Assembly: GCF_001425755.1 (NCBI RefSeq)
Contig: NZ_LMDH01000001.1
Location: 2,001,517-2,065,516, forward strand
DNA: 64,000 nt
Direction: 5' to 3'
Source of the DNA: Aeromicrobium sp. Root344
GTDB lineage: Bacteria; Actinomycetota; Actinomycetes; Propionibacteriales; Nocardioidaceae
Shown: in pieces, positions 23,909-33,460 of the stretch
Layout of the letters: every line of letters starts with the position of its first letter
Position numbering within the stretch: the stretch's first letter is position 1
Program-made: the position numbers and the translations under genes
Notes under the pieces: model-generated
What the model was told of the DNA's origin: nothing
The model's input: only the letters and a program-made list of their open reading frames with translations
The model's database searches: none

Positions 23909-25003
23909 TCAGCTGGCCTTGATCGTCTCGATCGCGGCCTGGACCTTCTTGCCGAACTCCGCGGTGAGCGGGGCCGAACCGGCGCCGGCGGCGGCGGCAG
24001 CCTGGCCGTCGCTGCTGGCCACGTACGTCAGCCACGCCTTGATGAGCGCAGCGTCCTTCGCAGGCGCCTGGCAGGCGATCTGGTACGAGGCGAGGACGAT
24101 CGGGTAGACACCGGCCTCGGTGGAGGTGCGGTCGATGTCGATCGCGATGTCCGTAGCCGCGCGTCCTGCCACAGCCTTGGAGGTGTCGAGGACCTTGGCG
24201 GCCGCCTCGGGCGTGGCGGCGTTGAACGTGTCGCCCACCTTGACCTTGGCCTGGCCGAGGTCGCCGGCCTGGCTCTCGTCGGCGTAGCCGATCGTGCCCT
24301 TGCCGCTCGTGACCGCGGCCACGACGCCCGAGGTGCCCTCGGCAGCCTCGCCGCCCTTGACGGGCCAGGTCTGGCCGGGCTCGGCCGTCCAGGCGCCTTC
24401 AGAAGCCTTCGACAGGTAGTCGGTGAAGTTCTGCGTCGTGCCCGAGTCGTCGGAGCGGTGCACCGGCGTGATCTTGTCGCTGGGCAGCTTGGCGTCCGGG
24501 TTGTCGGCCTTGATGGCCGCGTCGTCCCACGTCGTGATCTTGCCGGCGAAGATGCCGGCGATCGTCTTCGGCGAGAGGTTAAGGTCCTTGACGCCGTCGA
24601 GGTTGAAGATGACCGCGATGGGGCTGACGTAGACCGGCACCTCGACGACATCGCCCTTGCAGAGGTCCTTCGCCTTGGCCAGCTCGTCGTCGTCCAGGTA
24701 GGCGTCGGAGCCGGCGATCGCCAGGCCACCGGCGAGGAACTGCTCGCGGCCTGCGCCCGAGCCGGCCGGGTCGTAGTTGACCGTGGCGTCGGGGTTGGCG
24801 GTCTGGAACTCCTTCTTCCAGGCGTTCACAGCGGCTTCCTGAGCGCTGGATCCACCGGCGTTGAGCGTGCCGGACACCTTGGTGCCGGAGTCGTCCTTCG
24901 AACCCGAACCATCGGATTCGTTGCCTGCACCGCAGGCGCTGAGGCCGAGGGCGAGTGCGAGCACGGCCGCGGGGGCGGCGATGCGCAGTGAGTTGCGGTT
25001 CAC
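23909..25003 (-). CDS. pstS: phosphate-binding lipoprotein PstS
   Basis: 364-residue extracytoplasmic receptor. The lipobox LSAC puts the lipidated Cys at residue 24, followed by a Ser/Gly/Asp-rich linker. The mature domain begins GTLNAGGSSAQEAAVNAWKK, whose Ser/Thr cluster binds phosphate. Also typical are YDPAGSGAGREQFLAGGLAI and PVHRSDDSGTTQNFTDYLSK, the latter supplying the Arg-Asp-Ser-Gly-Thr contacts. GTG 25003 is the start. A PHO box stands 81 bases upstream of it on the minus strand, so induction by phosphate starvation through a PhoP/RegX3-type regulator is expected. Confidence 0.97.
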   Translation of the reverse strand: MNRNSLRIAAPAAVLALALGLSACGAGNESDGSGSKDDSGTKVSGTLNAGGSSAQEAAVNAWKKEFQTANPDATVNYDPAGSGAGREQFLAGGLAIAGSDAYLDDDELAKAKDLCKGDVVEVPVYVSPIAVIFNLDGVKDLNLSPKTIAGIFAGKITTWDDAAIKADNPDAKLPSDKITPVHRSDDSGTTQNFTDYLSKASEGAWTAEPGQTWPVKGGEAAEGTSGVVAAVTSGKGTIGYADESQAGDLGQAKVKVGDTFNAATPEAAAKVLDTSKAVAGRAATDIAIDIDRTSTEAGVYPIVLASYQIACQAPAKDAALIKAWLTYVASSDGQAAAAAGAGSAPLTAEFGKKVQAAIETIKAS

Positions 25004-25083
25004 GGGGGGTCCCTCTCTGGGATTCTCTAGATGCTTACGTCCCGTGACGCTATGAGTGGCAGGTGTATCGATGTCCGACCGTG

Positions 25084-25101
25084 GGTGAACGAGAGGTGAA
25101 C
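25084..25101 (-). promoter_or_regulatory. PHO box of the pst operon
   Basis: On the minus strand GTTCACC-TCTC-GTTCACC: two perfect 7-base units at an 11-base period, with a weaker third unit (GTTACAT) one period upstream (25112-25106). This is the consensus direct repeat bound by Streptomyces PhoP. Confidence 0.8.
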
Positions 25102-25142
25102 GCTGATGTAACGGTCGAGTCGTGGTGCGGCGGTTCTGCCTG

Positions 25143-26030
25143 TCAGGGCAGCTTCTCGGTCGCGATGACCGTGCCCTTGCGGTGGTGCACCACGATCGCC
25201 TCGCCGGTGGCCAGCTGGTGCACGTCGGTGCCGATCGCGTCGAACACCCAGGGCAGGGTGGGGCGGTGCGAGCACAGCACGACGGGCTTCTTGCGGTCCA
25301 GCAGCGCCGCGACGGAGCGCTCGACCTGGGCCGCCCGCGTGTCCTCCGCGAGCCGGTCGTCGATCTCGAGGAACGTGCTGATCGAGTGCGCGTAGGGCTC
25401 GACCGTCTGGGCGCAACGCACCGCGGGGCTGCTCACGACCCGCCGTACGCCATAGGCGGCGAGCAGCGGGACCAGCGCCTGGGACTGCTCGACGCCGACG
25501 GTCGTGAGCGGGCGCTCGAGGTCGTCCTCGTAGTCGTCGCGGGACGCTGCCTTGCCGTGCCGGGCGACGATCAGCGTGCGGGCGCGGTGGCCCTGGCGCT
25601 CGCGGAGGCTGCGGAAGTCCTCCAGCACGTCGATGTCGTGCGCGTACGTCAGCAGCTCTCGTGCCTCGCGCACGCCGACCCAGCGAAGCTCGTCGACCTC
25701 CTTGTTGGGCTCGAACGGCTCGTTCGCGCCCTCGCCGATCGCGCGCGCGGACCAGTAGTCGACGACCTTGGTGCCCGCCGCGATCGGATAGCGGACCTGC
25801 ACGAGCGGCGGTCCGAGGCGTACGCGGATTCCGGTCTCCTCGAAGATCTCGCGGACCGCCGTGGCCTGCAGCGCCTCGCCCGGATCGACCTTGCCCTTGG
25901 GGAACGACCAGTCGTCGTACGACGGCCGATGCACCACGAGCACGTCGACGCGCGGTTCGGCGCGGCTCGCGGTGGTGCGCTTCCGCCAGACGACCCCACC
26001 CGCTGCGTTGATGATCCGTTCACTCGGCAT
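25143..26030 (-). CDS. mutT1: Nudix hydrolase / histidine phosphatase fusion (MutT1-like)
   Basis: 295-residue two-domain enzyme. The Nudix box G46-x5-E52-x7-REIFEETGI is complete. The C-terminal domain (about 150-295) starts with the phosphohistidine motif LIVARHGKA and has the second-histidine region VVLCSHRPTLPWV. The same fusion in mycobacteria (MutT1) hydrolyses 8-oxo-dGTP, 8-oxo-GTP and diadenosine polyphosphates, keeping oxidised nucleotides out of nucleic acids. In Mycobacterium mutT1 is adjacent to ppk; here one unknown gene lies between them. The pst PHO box is about 40 bases beyond its 3' end and acts away from it. GGGGAG precedes ATG 26030. Confidence 0.92.
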   Translation of the reverse strand: MPSERIINAAGGVVWRKRTTASRAEPRVDVLVVHRPSYDDWSFPKGKVDPGEALQATAVREIFEETGIRVRLGPPLVQVRYPIAAGTKVVDYWSARAIGEGANEPFEPNKEVDELRWVGVREARELLTYAHDIDVLEDFRSLRERQGHRARTLIVARHGKAASRDDYEDDLERPLTTVGVEQSQALVPLLAAYGVRRVVSSPAVRCAQTVEPYAHSISTFLEIDDRLAEDTRAAQVERSVAALLDRKKPVVLCSHRPTLPWVFDAIGTDVHQLATGEAIVVHHRKGTVIATEKLP

Positions 26031-26074
26031 ACGCGTATTCTCCCCTGAGGACGTGGCCGGCGGATGAAGGAGAC

Positions 26075-27157
26075 ATGGACGGGATGCGACTGCGGCTCGT
26101 GCTGATGTCCGTCGTGGTCCCCCTGCTCGTGATCGCCGCAGCGATCGTGGGTGGCCGTTGGGCCGGCACCGCGGTCTCCGCCGACCCCCGGTCAGCCCTG
26201 ACGTCGGCGCTCGACACGTTGCCGGCGGACACCCAGGTCGCCGGCTTCACGGACTGGTCGCGGATCCGGACCGTGCTCGGGGTGGGCTCGACCACCGCCG
26301 CGGATCGCGCTGCCCTGACCGACGACGCGTCGCTGCGTGACCTCTCGACCCGCTCGGTCCTGGGGCAGTACACCGAGCAGCTGCACGACGCCTACGGCTG
26401 GTCACCGGCCGACCTCGACTGGGAGGTGTACGGGCAGGCCGGAGACGGGTCGGTGATGGTCGCCAGACTCGACGGCTCGGTGTCCTTCGGCTCGGTCCGC
26501 GCTCACCTGAAGGCGCTGGGCTACTCGCGCGACCGCGACGTCTGGACGATCGACAAGGACAGCTCCAGCGCACGGTCCGAGTTCGCCGCGACGCTTGCGG
26601 CCGTCACGCTCGTGCCAGGCCAGCGGCTGATCGTTGCGGCGGACCGGCCGGCGTACGCCACGACGGTGCTCGAGACGATCCACCGCGACGCGCCCTCGCT
26701 GTTGAGCGTACGCAGTGCTGCCGATGTCGCCGGCGTCCTCGACGGGGCCGACACGGCTCTGCTCCAGACCGGTGGATTCGCCTGCCGGTCGACGTCGCTC
26801 CGCGACGCAGGGACCGACGTCCAGGCGCAGGCGCGGGCCGCGATCGACAGGTCCGGCGCTCTGGTCCGGCCGACGTTCGCCGGCCGCGCCCTCGACGCAG
26901 GGTCGAGGCGCAGCGAGGCCATGCGTTTCGCACTCGCGTTCAGGTCGCCGACCGTCGCCGCCGGCCAGATCGGCGTGCGTACGGCCCTGGCCACCGGCCC
27001 GTTCATCGGGCGATCCGGCCGGGTCGAGGAGTCGCTCGTGCTGCGATCGTCTGCCGTGCGCGGCAGCACTGCGGTGCTGCGATTCCGGCACGACCCTGAC
27101 AGCACGGCCTACATGACCGGCGACGGCCCGCTGCTCTTCGCCGCCTGCCCGCTCTGA
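26075..27157 (+). CDS. hypothetical secreted or membrane-anchored protein
   Basis: 360 residues, function not recognised. One N-terminal hydrophobic helix (LVLMSVVVPLLVIAAAIVGG) acts as signal anchor; the rest is predicted to be outside the membrane. It looks like two similar halves of alpha/beta type, with phrases such as QVAGFTDWSRIRTVLG and MVARLDGSVSFGSVRAHLKA that recall solute- or receptor-like actinobacterial hypothetical proteins. Single Cys residues at FACRS and FAACPL could form a disulfide. GAAGGAG lies just before ATG 26075. It is divergent from mutT1 and convergent with ppk (7-base gap), and so sits inside an otherwise conserved gene pair. Confidence 0.75.
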   Translation: MDGMRLRLVLMSVVVPLLVIAAAIVGGRWAGTAVSADPRSALTSALDTLPADTQVAGFTDWSRIRTVLGVGSTTAADRAALTDDASLRDLSTRSVLGQYTEQLHDAYGWSPADLDWEVYGQAGDGSVMVARLDGSVSFGSVRAHLKALGYSRDRDVWTIDKDSSSARSEFAATLAAVTLVPGQRLIVAADRPAYATTVLETIHRDAPSLLSVRSAADVAGVLDGADTALLQTGGFACRSTSLRDAGTDVQAQARAAIDRSGALVRPTFAGRALDAGSRRSEAMRFALAFRSPTVAAGQIGVRTALATGPFIGRSGRVEESLVLRSSAVRGSTAVLRFRHDPDSTAYMTGDGPLLFAACPL

Positions 27158-27164
27158 CGCGGGG

Positions 27165-29288
27165 TCAGCGGCTCCGGCGGGCCTTCGCGCGATCGATCAG
27201 GACCGACTGCAGGTCCGACGACCCGACGTGGCGGTCCCACTGGCCGTCAGGGCCCAGGTGCCACGACGTCGTCTCGGGGTCGACCGAGCGCGCGAGCAGG
27301 TCACCGAGCTGCTCGGTGTGCGCCGCCGACGGCACGCGAACCAGCACCTCGACGCGGCGATCGAGGTTGCGGTGCATGAGGTCGGCCGAGCCCATCCAGG
27401 CCTCGGGCTCGCCGCCACCGGCGAACCAGTAGACCCGACTGTGCTCGAGGAACCGGCCGAGGATGCTGTGCACCCGGATGTTCTCGCTGAGCCCGGGCAC
27501 GCCCGGCCGCAGCGTGCAGATGCCGCGGATGATGAGGTCGACCTCGACCCCGGCGCGCGACGCCTCGTAGAGCTTGTCGATCACGGCCTCGTCGACGAGG
27601 GAGTTGACCTTGAGGCGTATGCCCGAGGGTCGGCCGGCCGCGTGGTGCGCGATCTCGGTGTCGATGCGCTCGAGGATGCCGTCGCGCAGGCCGGCCGGTG
27701 CGACCATGAGCCGGCGGTAGGAGAAGTCCTGCGCGAAGCCCGAGAGGTTGTTGAACAGGTCCGTGAGGTCGTGGCTGATGTCGGGGTCGGCCGTGAGCAG
27801 GCCGAAGTCCTCGTAGAGCCGGGCCGTCTTGGGGTTGTAGTTGCCCGTGCCGATGTGCGCGTAGCGGCGCAGTCCGTCGGGCTCGTCGCGCACGACGAGC
27901 GCGAGCTTGCAGTGGGTCTTGAGGCCGACCAGGCCGTAGACGACGTGGCAGCCCGCGCGCTCGAGCTTGCGGGCCCAGCGGATGTTGGCCTGCTCGTCGA
28001 AGCGCGCCTTGATCTCGACGAGCACCAGGACCTGCTTGCCGGCGCGCGCGGCGTCGACGAGCGAGTCGATGATGGGGGAGTCGCCCGAGGTCCGGTAGAG
28101 CGTCTGCTTGATCGCGAGCACGTGCGGGTCGGCGGCGGACTGCTCGATGAAGCGCTGCACGCTCGTCGCGAACGAGTCGTAGGGGTGGTGCACCAGCACG
28201 TCCCGCTTGCGCAGCGCGCTGAACAGGTCGGCGGGCTTGGCGGTCTCGACCTCGGCGAGGTGCTCGTGCGTGCCCGGGACGAAGCGCTCGTAGCTGAGCT
28301 CCGGCCGGTCGAGGTCGGCGATCTCGTTGAGGCTGCGCAGGTCGAGCGGGCCCCTCAGGCGTACGACCTCGTCGACCTTGATGCCCAGCTCGGAGACCAG
28401 CAGGTCGAGCACGCCGGGATCGATCGACTCCTCGACCTCGAGGCGTACGGGCGGGCCGAACTTGCGGCGGAGCAGCTCCTTCTCGAGCGCCTTGAGCAGG
28501 TTCTCGGCGTCGTCCTCCTCGACCTCGAGGTCCTCGTTGCGCGTGACCCGGAACGCGTGGTGGGCGATGAGCTCCATGCCGGGGAACAGCAGGTCGAGGT
28601 GAGCGGCGATGACTTCCTCGAGCGGCACGAACCGGCCGGGATCGGCCTGCATCCAGCGGCTGATGATCGGCGGCACCTTGACGCGGGCGAAGTGGTCCTT
28701 GCCGGTGTCGGGGTTGCGCATGACCAGGGCGAGGTTGAGGGAGAGCCCCGAGATGTAGGGGAACGGGTGCGCCGGGTCGACCGCGAGGGGCGTCAGGATC
28801 GGAAAGACCCGGTCGCGATAGAGGGCGCTGATCTGCTCCTGCTCCGTCGGGCGCAGCGAGTCCCAGTGCAGCAGCTCGATGCCTTCGGCGGCCAGCGCCG
28901 GCACGAGCTCTCCGTGGTACGTCTCGGCGTGCGCGACCATGAGGTCCTGGCTCGCCGCGAGGCTGCGCGAGAGCACGTCGCGAGGGTTGAGGCCGCTGGC
29001 GGACGGCACCGCGACACCGGCCGCGATGCGGCGCTTGAGCCCGGCGATGCGCACCATGAAGAACTCGTCGAGGTTGCTCGCGAAGATGGCTGCGAAGCGT
29101 ACGCGCTCGAGCAGCGGGAGCGTGTCGTCCTGGGCCAGCTCGAGCACCCGGGCGTTGAACGCGATCCAGGACAGCTCGCGGTCGAGGAACCGGTCGTGGG
29201 GCAGGGCAACGCTTTCGGCCGGGTCGAACGGGGGGTCGACGTCGAACTCGTCGGGGGACGCCGGCGCCTCGAGGTCGGCAACGGCCAT
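27165..29288 (-). CDS. ppk: polyphosphate kinase 1
   Basis: 707-residue enzyme that polymerises the ATP gamma-phosphate into polyphosphate and can run in reverse. The N-terminal domain starts [20 protein letters not shown]. The C-terminal phospholipase-D-like domains contain the autophosphorylated His in [20 protein letters not shown] and the second HxK-type half in the later [19 protein letters not shown] 29288 has GGAG 9 bases upstream and gives the usual length; a longer frame reaching 29687 would run into the opposite gene and is not used. A PHO box at 29325-29342 suggests induction on phosphate starvation, together with pstS. Confidence 0.96.
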   Translation of the reverse strand: MAVADLEAPASPDEFDVDPPFDPAESVALPHDRFLDRELSWIAFNARVLELAQDDTLPLLERVRFAAIFASNLDEFFMVRIAGLKRRIAAGVAVPSASGLNPRDVLSRSLAASQDLMVAHAETYHGELVPALAAEGIELLHWDSLRPTEQEQISALYRDRVFPILTPLAVDPAHPFPYISGLSLNLALVMRNPDTGKDHFARVKVPPIISRWMQADPGRFVPLEEVIAAHLDLLFPGMELIAHHAFRVTRNEDLEVEEDDAENLLKALEKELLRRKFGPPVRLEVEESIDPGVLDLLVSELGIKVDEVVRLRGPLDLRSLNEIADLDRPELSYERFVPGTHEHLAEVETAKPADLFSALRKRDVLVHHPYDSFATSVQRFIEQSAADPHVLAIKQTLYRTSGDSPIIDSLVDAARAGKQVLVLVEIKARFDEQANIRWARKLERAGCHVVYGLVGLKTHCKLALVVRDEPDGLRRYAHIGTGNYNPKTARLYEDFGLLTADPDISHDLTDLFNNLSGFAQDFSYRRLMVAPAGLRDGILERIDTEIAHHAAGRPSGIRLKVNSLVDEAVIDKLYEASRAGVEVDLIIRGICTLRPGVPGLSENIRVHSILGRFLEHSRVYWFAGGGEPEAWMGSADLMHRNLDRRVEVLVRVPSAAHTEQLGDLLARSVDPETTSWHLGPDGQWDRHVGSSDLQSVLIDRAKARRSR

Positions 29289-29324
29289 GTCATGGGTCTC
29301 CACATGACCACTTTGACAGGCCAA

Positions 29325-29342
29325 GATGAACGCTGATTGAAC
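29325..29342 (-). promoter_or_regulatory. PHO box of ppk
   Basis: On the minus strand GTTCAAT-CAGC-GTTCATC: two units at an 11-base period, each one or two bases from the GTTCACC consensus, 37 bases before the ppk start. It also lies only 28 bases before the start of the divergent esterase gene, whose possible -35 (TTGAAC) is part of the repeat. Confidence 0.6.
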
Positions 29343-29370
29343 GAGATCCCGATGCGCTACCTTGACCACC

Positions 29371-30414
29371 ATGTCGCTCGTGGCCCAGCTCGCCGGTACC
29401 GCTCGCGGGGTCACCGCCCGCTCGATCCTCATGCTGCCCAAGCCGGTGATCCGGCGGCTGGCCGGCGCGCCCGTCGTCATCGACGGCCGGACACTCGACC
29501 CTGAGATGCAGCTGTTGCTCCGCCTCCAGAAGCTCGAGGGACCGGCCACCGAGACGCTGCCGATCCGCAAGGGCCGGGCGCATCTCGTGGCCGGCACGCG
29601 GGTCGTGGGTGGCGACCAGCCGATCGGCGCCGTGACGGATCGGACGATCGACGGACCGGGGGGACCGCTGACGCTGCGCTTCTTCACGCCGCGCGGGTTG
29701 ACCGGGGACTCGCCGGCCCTGGTGTACGTCCATGGTGGCGCATGGATCTACGGCGACCTCGACAGCCACGACGCGGTGTGCCGGTTCCTGGCCGAGGAGG
29801 CTCAGGTCCGTGTGATCGCGGTCGACTACCGGCTCGCACCCGAGGCGCCCTTCCCAGCTGCGTTCGACGACGTGTCGGCGGCGTGGCAGTGGATCACCGA
29901 GCACGCCAAGGGCATCGGCATCGATCCCACCCGCATCGCTGTCGGGGGCGACAGCGCCGGCGGATGCATGGCCGCGCTGATCGCGCAGCACGCCGTCAAG
30001 GGCGCGGCGATCAAGCCCGCGTTCCAGCTGCTGATCTATCCGGTGACCGACTTCCTCGACACCAGTGCGAGCCGCAAGACGTACGCCGAGGGGTTCTACC
30101 TGACGAAGGGCTACATGGACCTCGGCGAGGAGAGCTATCTTCTCGGCGACGAGGACCGGGCCGATCCACGGCTGTCCCCCCTGCGCCAGGACGTCACGGG
30201 AGTCGCGCCGGCCTACGTCGTGACGGCGGGCTTCGACATGCTGCTCGACGAGGGCAAGGCGTACGCCGACAAGCTGAAGGCGGCCGGCGTGCCGGTCGAG
30301 TACGTCTGCGAGGAGGGCTTGATCCACTCGTTCGCCAACATGGTCGGCATCGGGACCTCCGGGCCTCGGGCCATGCGCCGCGCCGCCAACGCCCTGCAGC
30401 GCGGCCTGAGCTAG
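29371..30414 (+). CDS. alpha/beta hydrolase, hormone-sensitive-lipase family
   Basis: 347-residue esterase/lipase. The oxyanion-hole motif HGGAW is at 121-125 and the nucleophile elbow GDSAGG is at 193-198 (Ser195). An acid in the FDMLLDEG region and a His in LIHSFANM complete the triad of the HSL (GDXG) family. It has no signal peptide, so a cytoplasmic short-chain ester or lipid hydrolase is likely. Substrate unknown. ATG 29371 has no ribosome binding site, and the transcript may be leaderless (TACCTT at 29359-29364 as -10). Its end overlaps the convergent mshD gene by 4 bases. Confidence 0.9.
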   Translation: MSLVAQLAGTARGVTARSILMLPKPVIRRLAGAPVVIDGRTLDPEMQLLLRLQKLEGPATETLPIRKGRAHLVAGTRVVGGDQPIGAVTDRTIDGPGGPLTLRFFTPRGLTGDSPALVYVHGGAWIYGDLDSHDAVCRFLAEEAQVRVIAVDYRLAPEAPFPAAFDDVSAAWQWITEHAKGIGIDPTRIAVGGDSAGGCMAALIAQHAVKGAAIKPAFQLLIYPVTDFLDTSASRKTYAEGFYLTKGYMDLGEESYLLGDEDRADPRLSPLRQDVTGVAPAYVVTAGFDMLLDEGKAYADKLKAAGVPVEYVCEEGLIHSFANMVGIGTSGPRAMRRAANALQRGLS

Positions 30415-31247
30415 CCCGCGGCCACGGCGGAGTAGAGCACGTCCTTCTTCCAGTCCTGGAAGCCGAGGTTGCGATAGACCTTCAGCGCCGGGGCGTTGTC
30501 GCCCTCGACGTAGAGGTCGACGATCGGCAGGCCCTGCTCGTACAGGTGCCGGAGACCCCGGGCGGTCAGCGCCGTGCCGAGGCCGCCGCCCTGCGCCTCG
30601 GGGTCGATCCCGACGACGTACACCTCGCCGCTAGGCCCATCTCCTGGCAGGTCCTCGGCCTTGGTCCAGTGGAACCCGACGATGCGCCCATCACGTTCGG
30701 CGACGAACAGCCCCGCAGGGTCGAACCACTCCGACGACGTACGCCGGGCGAAGTCGGCGGCGTCCATCGCACCCTGCTCCGGGTGGTGTGCGAACGCCCG
30801 CGCGTTGACCGCGATCAGCTGCTCGGCATCCTGCGGGACGTACGACCGCAGCGTGATGCCGTCGGGTACGCGCTCGGGCGCCGGCGGACCGTCGAACGTC
30901 AGACGGAGCACCAACAGGATGCGCTCGGGTGACAGGCCGGCAGACGTGGCCAGCGCCCGGGCCGCCGGCAGGTCGCCGTGTGCCCAGTAGCGGTCCTCGC
31001 CGTCCGCCAAGAGCTCGTCGAGGATGCGGCGACCTTTGCCCGCCCCGCGATGCGCCGGGTCGACGACGATCTCGACGGGTGCGTCGCCGACCGCGAACGC
31101 CGCCGCGGTGATCGCGCCGTCGATCTCGGTCTGCTGCACCAGGACCCGCGCCGGCGAGCCGTCCCGGAGGGCGAACAGGCTGGCCTCGTTGAACGGCTCC
31201 ACCCCGTCGACGGCCGCGGCGCGCTCCGCCAGCTCGAGGATGCTCAT
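30411..31247 (-). CDS. mshD: mycothiol synthase
   Basis: 278-residue double-GNAT enzyme that acetylates Cys-GlcN-Ins with acetyl-CoA, the last step of mycothiol synthesis. The N-terminal half has VDPAHRGAGKGRRILDELLA. The active C-terminal half has YVVGIDPEAQGGGLGTALTA as acetyl-CoA loop and LYVEGDNAPALKVYRNLGFQ as the final strand-helix. The length matches the family. It overlaps the carboxyltransferase gene by 4 bases (ATGA), which joins it to that gene and perhaps to glnR. Presence of this gene is itself evidence for an actinobacterium. Confidence 0.93.
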   Translation of the reverse strand: MSILELAERAAAVDGVEPFNEASLFALRDGSPARVLVQQTEIDGAITAAAFAVGDAPVEIVVDPAHRGAGKGRRILDELLADGEDRYWAHGDLPAARALATSAGLSPERILLVLRLTFDGPPAPERVPDGITLRSYVPQDAEQLIAVNARAFAHHPEQGAMDAADFARRTSSEWFDPAGLFVAERDGRIVGFHWTKAEDLPGDGPSGEVYVVGIDPEAQGGGLGTALTARGLRHLYEQGLPIVDLYVEGDNAPALKVYRNLGFQDWKKDVLYSAVAAG

Positions 31248-32668
31248 CGTGCCCTCAGCGCCACGAGCTGCGATCCGACCTCGGCGGCGATCGCGCGGGC
31301 GAGCAGCTCCGGGGTGTCGCCCTCGGGCTCGGCGACCAGGTGATGCACCGTGCCGTTCTCGTAGAGGTCGATCGCGCTGACCCGCTGCGCCTCGGCCATC
31401 TCTGCCGCATGGTCCAGGTCGCCGTGCACGATCGCGCTGGCGCCCTCGGGTGGCAGCGGCGACAGCCAGGCGTTCTCAGCGGCGATCACGACGTCGGCCG
31501 GCAGCAGGGCCAACGCGCCGCCCCCGCACCCCTGGCCGAGGATGACCGACACCGTCGGCACCCGCATCGTCGACATCCACGAGATGCATCGCGCGATCTC
31601 GCCGGCGATCGCGCCCTGCTCGGCCTCCGGCGACAGCTCGGCACCGGGGGTGTCGATGAACGACACCAGCGGCAGCCGCAGCTCGTTGGCCAGCCGCATC
31701 CCGCGCCGCGCCTCGCGCAGCGCCGCGGGGCCCATCGGCTTGAAACGGGTCTGGGTCGTCCGGTCCTGGCCGATCACGATGCACGGCTGGCCGTCGATGC
31801 GGGCCATCGCGACGATCATGGCGCTGTCGCGCTCGCCCTTCTCGGTGCCCTGCAGGCGCAGGGTCTCGTCACTGCCGTAGCGCAGCACCTCGCGCACGCC
31901 GGCGCGATGGCGTGCACGCGTGATCTGGATCGACTCCCATGCCGACCGTCTGCGGGTGACCTCACCCGTGCGCAGCTCGCGCGTCTGTGGCTTGGGCGGA
32001 TCGATCAGCAGGCTCAAGGCGCGGTCGACCAGCAGCGGCAGCTCGTCGGGCAGCACCACGGCGTCGATGATGCCGCGGTCGGCGAGGTTCTCCGCGGTCT
32101 GCACGTTGGGCGGGAACGGCCGGCCCTCCATGAGCTCGTAGACCTTGGGCCCGAGGAAGCCGATGAGCGCCCCGGGCTCGGCGACCGTGACGTGGGCCAA
32201 CGAGCCCCACGAGGCGAACACCCCGCCGGTCGTGGGGTGTCGCAGGTAGATGAGGTACGGCAGCCCGGCCGCGCGATGGTCCATGATCGCCCGCGAGATG
32301 TCGACCATGTGCACGAACGCCGGCGTGCCCTCCTGCATCCGGGTCCCGCCCGAGGCCGTCGTCGCCAGGAGCGGAATGCCCTCGGCGGTGGCCCGGCGCA
32401 CCGCCGACACGATCCGCTTCGCGGCGGCCTCGCCGATCGACCCGGCCAGGAACCGGAACTCGTTGACCAGCACCGCCACCGGCCGGCCGTGCATCAGACC
32501 GCGCCCGGTCAGCACCGACTCGTCGGTGCCCGCGCGCTCGGCGGCGGCGGCGAGCTCCTGCCGGTAGGTCGGGTCGAGGCCGGAATGGTCGACCGGCTCG
32601 TCCCACGACTCGAACGAGCCCTCGTCGAGGACCAGGTCGAGCAGCTCCTGCGCAGTCAGATGAGCCAT
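31244..32668 (-). CDS. acyl-/acetyl-CoA carboxyltransferase, fused beta-alpha subunits (AccD3-like)
   Basis: 474-residue carboxyltransferase that moves carboxyl from biotin to an acyl-CoA. The N-terminal half is crotonase-like, beta type (LLATTASGGTRMQEGTPAFV, LIYLRHPTTGGVFASWGSLA). The C-terminal half is alpha type (PLVSFIDTPGAELSPEAEQG, VSVILGQGCGGGALALLPAD). The zinc-ribbon cysteines of bacterial AccD are absent from the N-terminus. This is the compact fusion seen in the mycobacterial AccD3 group, not the propionyl-CoA AccD5 type. No biotin carboxylase is encoded in the window, so its partner is elsewhere. The substrate is uncertain. Confidence 0.87.
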   Translation of the reverse strand: MAHLTAQELLDLVLDEGSFESWDEPVDHSGLDPTYRQELAAAAERAGTDESVLTGRGLMHGRPVAVLVNEFRFLAGSIGEAAAKRIVSAVRRATAEGIPLLATTASGGTRMQEGTPAFVHMVDISRAIMDHRAAGLPYLIYLRHPTTGGVFASWGSLAHVTVAEPGALIGFLGPKVYELMEGRPFPPNVQTAENLADRGIIDAVVLPDELPLLVDRALSLLIDPPKPQTRELRTGEVTRRRSAWESIQITRARHRAGVREVLRYGSDETLRLQGTEKGERDSAMIVAMARIDGQPCIVIGQDRTTQTRFKPMGPAALREARRGMRLANELRLPLVSFIDTPGAELSPEAEQGAIAGEIARCISWMSTMRVPTVSVILGQGCGGGALALLPADVVIAAENAWLSPLPPEGASAIVHGDLDHAAEMAEAQRVSAIDLYENGTVHHLVAEPEGDTPELLARAIAAEVGSQLVALRAR

Positions 32669-32693
32669 GTGCTCATCCTGTCAGCCGAAGTGG

Positions 32694-33401
32694 TTACGCG
32701 TCTGCCGTGTCGCGGGCCGGCTCGGTCTTGGTCGCGACGAAGCGGTAGCCGACGTTGCGCACGGTGCCGATCAGCGTCTCGTTGTCGGTGCCGAGCTTGG
32801 CGCGCAGCCGGCGTACGTGGACGTCGACCGTGCGGGTGCCGCCGAAGTAGTCGTAGCCCCAGACCTCCTGCAGCAGCTGCTGGCGGGTGAAGACCCGGCC
32901 GGGGTGCTGGGCGAGGAACTTGAGGAGCTCGAACTCCTTGAACGTGAGGTCGAGCGTGCGGTTCTCGAGCTTCGCGGTGTAGGTCGCGTCGTCGACCACC
33001 AGGCCGCTCGATGAGATCACGTGGCTCTCGTTGTCGCCGTCGAGGGTTGCGGCGATGCGACCGATGCCGAGCCGCAGGCGCGCCTCCAGCTCGGCGGGAC
33101 CGGCGGTGGTGAGGATGACGTCGTCCATGCCCCAGTCGGAGGCCGCAACGGCCAGCCCGCCCTCGGTCAGGATCAGGATCAGGGGGCACTCGATGCCCGT
33201 CGTGCGGATGACCCGCGTCAGGCTGCGGACCTGCGCGAGGTCGTGCCGACCGTCCACGAGGACGGCGTCACACGGCGGCGCGTCCAGCAGGGCGCTCGCC
33301 TCGGCGGGCAGGATCTTGACGTGGTGCGGCAACAGGGCGAGCGCGGGCAGCACCTCGACCGACGACTGCGTGCTCTTGGTGAGGAGAAGCAGGTGGGACA
33401 T
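32694..33401 (-). CDS. glnR: GlnR-type global nitrogen response regulator
   Basis: 235-residue OmpR-family regulator. The atypical receiver (residues 1-120, [20 protein letters not shown] and [20 protein letters not shown]) lacks the full acidic pocket, as in GlnR, which works as a phosphorylation-independent dimer. The winged helix (about 140-230) has [40 protein letters not shown] and VRRLRAKLG. Overall agreement with Streptomyces GlnR is close, so a role in ammonium and glutamine gene control is well supported. ATG 33401 has GGAAGG upstream. It is followed after 25 bases by the carboxyltransferase-mshD pair. Confidence 0.92.
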   Translation of the reverse strand: MSHLLLLTKSTQSSVEVLPALALLPHHVKILPAEASALLDAPPCDAVLVDGRHDLAQVRSLTRVIRTTGIECPLILILTEGGLAVAASDWGMDDVILTTAGPAELEARLRLGIGRIAATLDGDNESHVISSSGLVVDDATYTAKLENRTLDLTFKEFELLKFLAQHPGRVFTRQQLLQEVWGYDYFGGTRTVDVHVRRLRAKLGTDNETLIGTVRNVGYRFVATKTEPARDTADA

Positions 33402-33460
33402 GGTGAGCCTTCCGGTGCCGCGTGAGTTAGCCGGGTCGTTCAGGTCCAGATATGCGAAAA

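Noticed and set aside
27228..29336. 700-codon frame on the plus strand opposite ppk
   Set aside because: The product is Val/Glu/Arg-rich without any motif, while the minus strand codes an intact polyphosphate kinase.
32694..33401. Call of this regulator as RegX3/PhoP, which would explain the PHO boxes
   Set aside because: The receiver is of the atypical GlnR kind and the winged helix follows GlnR closely. The PHO-box regulator must be encoded elsewhere.
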